DNA of 18,396 bases from Micromonospora chokoriensis. GTDB taxonomy: Bacteria; Actinomycetota; Actinomycetes; Mycobacteriales; Micromonosporaceae. The DNA is taken from contig NZ_JOAN01000037.1 of assembly GCF_000718555.1 (NCBI RefSeq), positions 1 to 18,396 on the forward strand, written 5' to 3'. The notes under the pieces are model-generated. The model searched no databases. It was not told the DNA's origin and saw only the letters and a list, made by a program, of their open reading frames with translations. A program made the translations under genes and the position numbers. Positions 9,616 through 14,747 of the stretch are shown here, in pieces. Numbering within the stretch: position 1 is the first letter of the stretch; each line of letters begins with the position of its first letter.

Positions 9616-10056
9616 ATGAGTCGTCTACTGATCGTCAGCCGGATCATCCCTGGAGCGGAGGGGCGGGTCGCGCAGATCTTCGCCGAATCCGACGCCACCG
9701 AACTCCCCAGCCTGACCGGCGTCACGCACCGATCTCTGTACTGCCTGCACGACCTGTGCGTACACCTGCTGGAGACCTCGGACGACGTCGACCCGGACGC
9801 ACTCGCGGCGGCCCGCAACCACCCGCTCTTCCAGCAGGTCAACGAGCGGCTCTCCGCGCACACCTCCCCGTACCTGCCGACTTGGCGCTCCCCCCGCGAC
9901 GCGATCGCCGCCTGCTTCTACCGCTGGGACGCCACCGACGTGCCTACGGTGCGCCCAGCCAGCACCGACGTGCCAGCGGCACGCCCAGCCGGCACCGACG
10001 TGCCGGCAGCACGCCCAGCCGGCACCGAGGCACCCGCCGCGCACCCGGCCGGCTGA
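9616..10056 (+). CDS. TcmI-type polyketide cyclase 2 with decapeptide-repeat tail
   Basis: 146 residues. Residues 1-106 are a TcmI/WhiE-ORFVII-type cyclase: LIVSRIIPGAEGRVAQIFAE, TELPSLTGVTHRSLYCLHDL, SPYLPTWRSPRDAIAACFYRWDA. It is a paralogue of the operon's first gene with large identical blocks. Residues 107-146 are four successive ten-residue repeats based on TDVPAARPAG, followed directly by the stop; such a tail is not part of the family. ATG at 9616 has GGAAGGGG upstream. The gene lies between SARP operator C and the FAD hydroxylase, whose ATG follows its TGA after one base, so the pair is co-transcribed. The two cyclases may act on successive rings or form a heterodimer; the sequence alone cannot distinguish these. 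Confidence 0.9.
   Translation: MSRLLIVSRIIPGAEGRVAQIFAESDATELPSLTGVTHRSLYCLHDLCVHLLETSDDVDPDALAAARNHPLFQQVNERLSAHTSPYLPTWRSPRDAIAACFYRWDATDVPTVRPASTDVPAARPAGTDVPAARPAGTEAPAAHPAG
9934..10053 (+). repeat. Four 30-bp tandem coding repeats
   Basis: Four in-frame 30-bp units encode TDVPTVRPAS, TDVPAARPAG, TDVPAARPAG and TEAPAAHPAG. Units 2 and 3 are nearly identical in DNA; units 1 and 4 have drifted. They form the whole C-terminal tail of cyclase 2 and probably arose by slippage. Confidence 0.92.
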
Positions 10057-10057
10057 C

Positions 10058-11407
10058 ATGTCCGCCGCCCCACCGCACGTCCTGATCATCGGCGCGGGCA
10101 CGGGCGGGCTGTGCCTGGCGCACGGCCTGCGCCGCGCCGGGATCAGCGCCACTGTCTACGAACGGCACCGCGACCGCGCCGAGGGGCTGCTCGGCTACCG
10201 GGTCGGCATCGGCCCCACCGGTAGCCGGGCACTGCGGGAGTGCCTGCCCCCGGAGTTGTTCGCCACCTTCCTGGCCACCTGCGCCCGGCCGCCGCACTAC
10301 TTCAACGTCGTCACCCAGGGGCTGCGCCAGACCGCGTCGTTCGCGCTGCGGCCGAGCGCCGACCCGGTACGCACCGAACACTCGGTGGCCCGGATGGTGC
10401 TGCGCCAGGTCCTGCTGACCGGCCTGGAGGACGTGGTGCACTTCGACAAGACCTTCACCCGGTACGAGCAGCGCGACGACGGCACCGTCACCGCGCACTT
10501 CGCCGACGGCAGCAGCGCCACCGGCGACCTGCTGGTGGCAGCCGACGGCACCCACTCCGCCGTACGCCGTCAGTACCTGCCACACGCCGTCACCCGCGAC
10601 GCCGGGACGATCAACATCGCTACCCGGATCCCGCTGACCCCGCACACCCGGGGCCTCATCCCGGAGCGGGTCCAGCAGGGCATCTCGCTGATCTTCGGCG
10701 TCGGCGGAATGATGGGCGTGCTGCACGTCATGGAGTTCAAGTGGGACGCCCAGCGGGCGATCAAGCCCGGCGTCGACGACGTCGACGCCGCCCTGCTGCG
10801 CGACTGGCCCGGCCTGGCCCACGACACCACCACCGACAACATCAACCTGATCATCTGGAGTACGGCCCGCCGATTCCCCGCCGACATCATGGAACGCCGG
10901 GGCGAGGACCTCGTGCGAGTCGCCCTGGACCTCACCTCGAACTGGCACCCGCACCTACGGGAATTGCTGACCCACGCGGACCGGGCCAGCGCCCTACCGA
11001 TCAAGGTGTCCACGTCCGAGCCGGTGCCGCCCTGGAAGAGCAGCACCGTCACCATGCTCGGCGACGCCATCCACACCATGACCCCCGGTCGCGGTGTTGG
11101 CGCGAACACCGCGCTGCGCGACGCCCGCCTGCTCTGCGAGCAACTCCGCCGCGCCACCGCCGGCGACAAGACCCTGCTCCAGGCGGTCGCCGACTACGAG
11201 GCCGTGATGGCACCGTACGGCTTCGCGCGGGTCGCCGAATCGTTGAATCGCAGCGGCACCAGCGGCGACGACCGGATGTACCGGCCGGTGGTGGGCCGGC
11301 TCGCGCTGCTCGGCGCGCGCGGCTACTTCGGAGTGACCAGCCGGGTACCACGGCTGCGTCGTCGGTTCGTCGACGACTTCCACACCTACGAGGGCGACCG
11401 GGACTGA
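10058..11407 (+). CDS. FAD-dependent aromatic monooxygenase (hydroxylase)
   Basis: 449 residues. Class A flavoprotein hydroxylase of the PHBH-like FAD-binding family. Seen: dinucleotide-binding VLIIGAGTGGLCLAHGLRRAG (8-28), Glu35 at the end of strand 2 (VYERH), the DG motif LLVAADGTHSAVRR (158-171) and the GD motif MLGDAIHTMTPGRGVGANTAL (333-353). It would hydroxylate the aromatic polyketide with NAD(P)H and O2, as proposed for WhiE-ORFVIII. ATG at 10058 follows the cyclase 2 stop after one base with no strong Shine-Dalgarno, suggesting coupling. The C-terminal part (about 390-449) is basic and has no second thioredoxin-like domain, so this is the short class. The actual substrate is inferred from neighbours; related enzymes act on many phenols. 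Confidence 0.92.
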   Translation: MSAAPPHVLIIGAGTGGLCLAHGLRRAGISATVYERHRDRAEGLLGYRVGIGPTGSRALRECLPPELFATFLATCARPPHYFNVVTQGLRQTASFALRPSADPVRTEHSVARMVLRQVLLTGLEDVVHFDKTFTRYEQRDDGTVTAHFADGSSATGDLLVAADGTHSAVRRQYLPHAVTRDAGTINIATRIPLTPHTRGLIPERVQQGISLIFGVGGMMGVLHVMEFKWDAQRAIKPGVDDVDAALLRDWPGLAHDTTTDNINLIIWSTARRFPADIMERRGEDLVRVALDLTSNWHPHLRELLTHADRASALPIKVSTSEPVPPWKSSTVTMLGDAIHTMTPGRGVGANTALRDARLLCEQLRRATAGDKTLLQAVADYEAVMAPYGFARVAESLNRSGTSGDDRMYRPVVGRLALLGARGYFGVTSRVPRLRRRFVDDFHTYEGDRD

Positions 11408-11425
11408 ACCTGGTATCGACCTGAT

Positions 11426-11454
11426 CCGGGCTCGGCGTCCCCCGCCGGGCCCGG
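11426..11454 (+). terminator. Hairpin terminator after the hydroxylase
   Basis: A 12-bp stem (one T-G wobble) with a five-base loop, CCGGGCTCGGCG paired with CGCCGGGCCCGG, begins 19 bases after the stop codon. It has no T-tract, as is common in actinobacteria. It probably ends the SARP-cyclase-hydroxylase transcript. Confidence 0.6.
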
Positions 11455-11455
11455 G

Positions 11456-11495
11456 TCTCGTCGTGTCCCGGTCCGTTCTCGTCGTGTCCCGGTCC
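11456..11495. repeat. 19-bp direct repeat, 21-bp period
   Basis: TCTCGTCGTGTCCCGGTCC occurs at 11456-11474 and again at 11477-11495, in the gap after the hydroxylase terminator. A third partial match (CTGTCGCGG) follows but is poor. The function is unknown; the two-turn period would suit a protein-binding site, but a simple duplication is just as likely. Confidence 0.8.
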
Positions 11496-11677
11496 TGTCG
11501 CGGCTGGGTTTCGCGGTGATCGGCGCGACGCTGTGTTACTCGGCAGGCACCCGCTGAGGTAACTGGACCACCCACAACGCCCTCGGCCGATCCTGTCTCT
11601 CGTCGGCAATACGCATGTGCAAAGCTGCGGCGAGTTTTTCTCGTGAATTTTCCAACTAGGTGATAGGGAGGTTCGCC

Positions 11678-12802
11678 GTGGCGTGGTCTTTCGGACACTC
11701 GCTGATAGTGGTACTGGCACTGTTGCTGGGCCTGGCCGCCGGGTGGCTGCTGCGCGGCCGGCGGGGCGCACAGGGCAGCTCGATAGTGGATGGTGACCCC
11801 GTCGCCGGCCTGGCCGTGATCTCCACGCCCACGCCGGCCGCCACCACCGACGAGGCAAAGCCTGCGGCCGCCGTCGACCCAGCACCCACCGCGGTCGCTG
11901 ACGAGCCGGTGCCGGTCGACACGGTCAGCGCGCCAGCCGCGCTGACCGAGCCGAATGGTCCGACCCCGGTGCCCGTTCCGGCCGATGCCCCGAGCACCGT
12001 CGACACGGCGGACATGGCGCTGACCGAGGACCCGCCGCCGGCACCGGCCGCCGAGCAGTCCGACCCCGCCGAGCTGCAGCCGGAGCTGGAGCCGGTAGTG
12101 GAATCGGCCCCCGAGCCGGTCACGGTCGACGAGCAGCCCGCCCCGGCGGCCGTGATCGCTCCCCGCCAGCCCGCGGACGACCTCCTGTCCGCCGACCCGG
12201 CACCGCTTGACACGACGCCGGCCGACAATGTGCCGGCCGCAACCGCCCTGACCGACACGACGCCGGCCGACGATGTGCCGGCCGCCGCGGGCCCGGCCGA
12301 CGATGCGCCGGTCTCCGTCGGCCCGGCCGACGATGCGGAGGCCAACACCCCGGCGGTGGACACGACGCCGGCAGCGGCGCCAACGACCGCCGACCTGTCG
12401 GCAGCCGAGCCGGTGACCGCCGAGCCGGTCGACGCCGACGCGGAGACGGAGCGGCCGGCGGTGGCCACGCCTCCGGTTCGGCCGATCACCGCCGCGACCC
12501 CTCCGGTCCGTTCGGCTGCCGACGCGGCGATCAGCAGCGTCGACGCCGACCCGACGGGCCCGGCCGACGACTTCCGCCGCATTCAGGGGATCGGGCCGAA
12601 GATGGCGAGCGCGTTGCAGGACGCTGGCGTACGCACGTACGGCCAACTCGGCGACTTGGACGAGCCGGCGCTGCGCGACCTGATCCGGGCCGCCGGCCTG
12701 CGCGCCGCACCTGGGCTGGCCAGCTGGCCGCAGCAGGCGCGCGTGCTCGCCGGTGCCGGCGACGAGATGGCCGCGGTGCTGCCCAACGGCGACCAGGTCT
12801 GA
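11678..12802 (+). CDS. Membrane-anchored helix-hairpin-helix protein with Pro/Ala-rich linker
   Basis: 374 residues. Residues about 8-26 (SLIVVLALLLGLAAGWLL) are one transmembrane helix followed by RGRRG, a positive-inside stop, so the bulk should be cytoplasmic. Residues about 35-295 are low-complexity, rich in Ala, Pro, Asp, Thr and Val, with imperfect repeats of the type TTPADDVPAAAGPADDAP. Residues about 297-360 form a helix-hairpin-helix unit: DDFRRIQGIGPKMASALQDAGVRTYGQLGDLDEPALRDLIRAAG, as seen at the C terminus of many actinobacterial proteins of unknown function. GTG at 11678 is chosen for GGGAGG seven bases upstream; GTG 11660 would put that sequence inside the gene. Nucleic-acid binding at the membrane is possible but unproven; HhH-like folds also mediate protein contacts. 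No enzyme motif is visible. Confidence 0.82.
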   Translation: MAWSFGHSLIVVLALLLGLAAGWLLRGRRGAQGSSIVDGDPVAGLAVISTPTPAATTDEAKPAAAVDPAPTAVADEPVPVDTVSAPAALTEPNGPTPVPVPADAPSTVDTADMALTEDPPPAPAAEQSDPAELQPELEPVVESAPEPVTVDEQPAPAAVIAPRQPADDLLSADPAPLDTTPADNVPAATALTDTTPADDVPAAAGPADDAPVSVGPADDAEANTPAVDTTPAAAPTTADLSAAEPVTAEPVDADAETERPAVATPPVRPITAATPPVRSAADAAISSVDADPTGPADDFRRIQGIGPKMASALQDAGVRTYGQLGDLDEPALRDLIRAAGLRAAPGLASWPQQARVLAGAGDEMAAVLPNGDQV

Positions 12803-12812
12803 CGCCTGTATT

Positions 12813-12857
12813 CGAGCCCCCGGCAGCCGTCCATCGCGACGGCTGGCCGGGGGCTCG
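12813..12857 (+). terminator. Strong hairpin terminator after the HhH gene
   Basis: The left arm CGAGCCCCCGGCAGCCGTC and the right arm GACGGCTGGCCGGGGGCTCG pair along nearly 19 bp with a single bulged C and a short CATCGC loop, ten bases after the stop. It probably ends the HhH transcript. Confidence 0.75.
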
Positions 12858-12893
12858 GCCGTAGCTGCCGAAGATCCGCCGACGCGCGGCACA

Positions 12894-12986
12894 CCTCCCC
12901 CAAGATCGTGCTCGATCCTGGTTGTAGTGGCATCGGTTCGCGGCGGATGCCACTACAACCAGGATGTTGCGCGATCTTGGGGGAGG
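12894..12986. repeat. 93-bp nested perfect palindrome between convergent genes
   Basis: Outer arms CCTCCCCCAAGATCG (12894-12908) and its exact complement (12972-12986) enclose a symmetric 6/6-nt internal loop. Inside it, a perfect 20-bp stem (12915-12934 with 12946-12965; arm ATCCTGGTTGTAGTGGCATC) closes on an 11-nt loop. The inner arms are about half AT, far below the local GC level. It could be a non-autonomous mobile element or a repeat used as a two-way terminator. No protein is encoded, and no target-site duplication is obvious. Confidence 0.92.
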
Positions 12987-13018
12987 AAGCGGTGGGCGGA
13001 ATCGGCGGCGCCGCCCGC

Positions 13019-13321
13019 TTATTTGATCTTGCGGGTGGAGCGGACCACGATGCCCTCGTACTCCGGGTGCTTGACCAGCCAGTCGGCGAGGAACGGGCAG
13101 ATCGGCACCACGGTCCGGCGCTTGCTCCGCGCGTCGTCCAGCACGGCCCGCGCCAGCATCGACCCGACGCCTTTGCCCTCGTACGCCGGGTCGACCTCGG
13201 TGTGGGTGTAGGCGATGATCGAGCCGGTCAGCTGGTAGGTGACGAACCCGGCGACCGCACCCGCCTCGTCGCGCGCCTCGAAGCGCTCCCGCTCCGGCAC
13301 GTCTGTCACGGTGTACTGCAC
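13019..13321 (-). CDS. Small GNAT-type N-acetyltransferase (YjdJ-like)
   Basis: 100 residues, the compact GNAT class related to YjdJ (COG2388). Seen: AVAGFVTYQL strand, IAYTHTEVDPAYEGKGVGSMLARAVLDDAR with the acetyl-CoA pyrophosphate loop (EGKGVGSML in place of Q/RxxGxG/A), then VVPICPFLADWLVKHPEYEGIV, the family hallmark. GTG at 13321 is the likely start because upstream residues in this frame are Arg/Cys-rich and non-homologous; the Shine-Dalgarno is weak and a TTG 12 bases upstream is an alternative. The substrate of this family is unknown. It stands alone, convergent with the HhH gene and divergent from the DUF1223 gene. Confidence 0.85.
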   Translation of the reverse strand: MQYTVTDVPERERFEARDEAGAVAGFVTYQLTGSIIAYTHTEVDPAYEGKGVGSMLARAVLDDARSKRRTVVPICPFLADWLVKHPEYEGIVVRSTRKIK

Positions 13322-13357
13322 CCGACCATCCAACCACCCGACCCGGCGGCACCCGCT

Positions 13358-13395
13358 GCGAGGCCGGCAGGTCAGCAGACCGCGAGGCCGGCAGG
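13358..13395. repeat. 14-bp direct repeat between GNAT and DUF1223 genes
   Basis: GCGAGGCCGGCAGG occurs at 13358-13371 and at 13382-13395 (24-bp period) within the 160-bp divergent gap. It may be an operator or a chance duplication; nothing else in the gap is recognisable. Confidence 0.65.
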
Positions 13396-13481
13396 GGACG
13401 CGACCCCACGCGCATTGTCTCGGCCGGAACGGGAAACACACCGCCGCCAGGCGGGCGCACCGTGGGAGGGAACACGCCACC

Positions 13482-14177
13482 ATGACGAATCCATCGGCCG
13501 ACGGCGGCTTCGCCGTCGTCGAGATGTTCACCTCCCAGGGCTGCAACAGCTGCCCACCGGCGGAGGAGCTGCTGAGCGAGATCGAGCGTGACGCACGGGC
13601 TCGGGGACAGAACGTCTTCGCCCTGGGGTTCCACGTCGACTACTGGGACGACCTGGGGTGGCCCGACCAGTTCGCGGACGCTTCGTACACCGCGCGGCAG
13701 GAGGCGTACGCCCGGGCGTTCGGCTCCGGACGTCTGTATACCCCGCAGATGGTCGTCAACGGCACCGTCGAGTTCGTCGGCTCCGATCGTCGACGGGCAG
13801 CCGGCGCGATCATGTCCGCCGTGGCGTCGACCACCACCACACCACTCGCCCTGTCGGTGGCCGATCGCGGCGCCGGTCGGGTGCTGCTGGACTACCGGAC
13901 CGAACGGCCGCCGGAGCGCGCGGTGTTGCAGGTGGCGATCGTGGAACGGGGCCTGGACAGCGAGATCGCCCGAGGGGAGAACGCCGGGCGGACGCTGCGG
14001 CAGGACAACGTCGTACGCGCCTTCAGGTCGGTGGGGCTGGACGCCGAGCGGGGGCAGGTCGAGTTGGCGCTGCCACCTGATCTCGATCCGCACAACGCCA
14101 GCGTGGTCGGCTACGTTCAGGAGAACGGCGACCGGGCCATCGTCGGCGCGAGCGCCATCGAGCTGTCCACCGCGTAA
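13482..14177 (+). CDS. DUF1223 thioredoxin-like protein
   Basis: 231 residues. DUF1223 proteins have a thioredoxin-like fold. Seen: FAVVEMFTSQGCNSCPPAEELLSEI (about 10-34) with a CxxC pair (CNSC) at the N-terminal end of the first helix, FHVDYWDDLGWPDQFADASYTARQEAYARAFG (about 51-82) and YTPQMVVNGTVEFVGSDR (about 87-104), all characteristic of the family. Many relatives are exported, but no signal peptide is visible here, so it is probably cytoplasmic. ATG at 13482 follows GGGAGGG at a rather long distance (11 nt). A redox role is suggested by the CxxC but not demonstrated for the family as far as I know. The next gene starts 40 nt downstream on the same strand. Confidence 0.88.
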   Translation: MTNPSADGGFAVVEMFTSQGCNSCPPAEELLSEIERDARARGQNVFALGFHVDYWDDLGWPDQFADASYTARQEAYARAFGSGRLYTPQMVVNGTVEFVGSDRRRAAGAIMSAVASTTTTPLALSVADRGAGRVLLDYRTERPPERAVLQVAIVERGLDSEIARGENAGRTLRQDNVVRAFRSVGLDAERGQVELALPPDLDPHNASVVGYVQENGDRAIVGASAIELSTA

Positions 14178-14217
14178 TCTCGGCGCATGCGGATGGTGCG
14201 CGGTGCGAGGGGTTTCG

Positions 14218-14592
14218 GTGGCGGACGCGGATGACGTACGCCGGGTGGCGCTGGCCCTGCCACACACGGTGGAGGTCCCCAGTGACGGCTTCGACTTCCG
14301 GGTGGCCGACAAGGGCTTCGTCTGGTCCTATCCGGAGCGGATACCGGGAAAACCGCGGGTGATCCGGCTCGACATCGCGGTGCTGTTCGTTGGCGACGAG
14401 GCCGAGAAGCAGGCTCTCCTGCTCGGGGAGCCCGACGTCTTCTTCACCACGCCGGGCTACGACGGGCTGCCCCTGGTGCTGTTGCGCCTGACGGAGGTCG
14501 ACCTCGACCGGCTGACCGAGCTGGTGACCGACGCGTGGCGGATGCGCGCGCCGGACGCGCTGCTGGGCGACCGCGCGGACGCCGGCAAATAG
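14218..14592 (+). CDS. YjbR/MmcQ-family protein
   Basis: 124 residues, close to the usual size. Seen: an N-terminal helix with VRRVALALPHTVEV, FDFRVADKGFVWSYPER, a core FVGDEAEKQALLLGEPDVFFTTPGYDGLPLVLLRLTEVD, and a C-terminal LVTDAWRMRAPDALL helix. This order is characteristic of the family, whose fold resembles the double-wing DNA-binding motif (CyaY-like); the biological role is unknown. GTG at 14218 has GAGGGG about six bases upstream; no in-frame ATG precedes it. It may be co-transcribed with the DUF1223 gene. Confidence 0.85.
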   Translation: MADADDVRRVALALPHTVEVPSDGFDFRVADKGFVWSYPERIPGKPRVIRLDIAVLFVGDEAEKQALLLGEPDVFFTTPGYDGLPLVLLRLTEVDLDRLTELVTDAWRMRAPDALLGDRADAGK

Positions 14593-14621
14593 CGACATCA
14601 GCACGCAACAGGTAGGACACA

Positions 14622-14651
14622 TTGACGGGGATCTCGGTACTCCACTACCGT
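14622..14651 (+). promoter_or_regulatory. Promoter of the GH81 glucanase
   Basis: TTGACG (14622-14627), 18-bp spacer, TACCGT (14646-14651; TAnnnT as in many actinobacterial -10 boxes). Transcription would start near 14658, inside the adjoining palindrome. Confidence 0.5.
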
Positions 14652-14654
14652 AAC

Positions 14655-14672
14655 TGAGAGAGCGCTCTCTCA
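14655..14672. promoter_or_regulatory. LacI-family-type operator at the glucanase start site
   Basis: TGAGAGAGCGCTCTCTCA is a perfect 18-bp palindrome with the central CG typical of LacI/GalR-family sites, similar in style to the CebR box (TGGGAGCGCTCCCA). It sits just downstream of the -10, so a bound repressor would block initiation until an inducing glucan oligosaccharide is present. The regulator gene is not in the window. Confidence 0.7.
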
Positions 14673-14747
14673 CCTGACCTTCCCCCCAATTCAGACGCAT
14701 CGCGTCGGACCCGGCAAGGCCGCACCCCGGCGCGCGATGGAGGCACG

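Noticed and set aside
9934..10053. CRISPR-like array
   Set aside because: The units are contiguous 30-bp coding repeats in frame with no spacers.
10994..12892. Open frame of more than 600 codons on the minus strand opposite the hydroxylase end and the HhH gene
   Set aside because: Arg/Gly-rich translation with no domain. It is an antisense by-product of high-GC codon bias in the plus-strand genes.
12531..14312. Open frame of nearly 600 codons on the minus strand
   Set aside because: It runs antisense to DUF1223, through the 93-bp palindrome and into the HhH gene. Composition is non-protein-like, and the GNAT gene lies in a different frame of the same strand.
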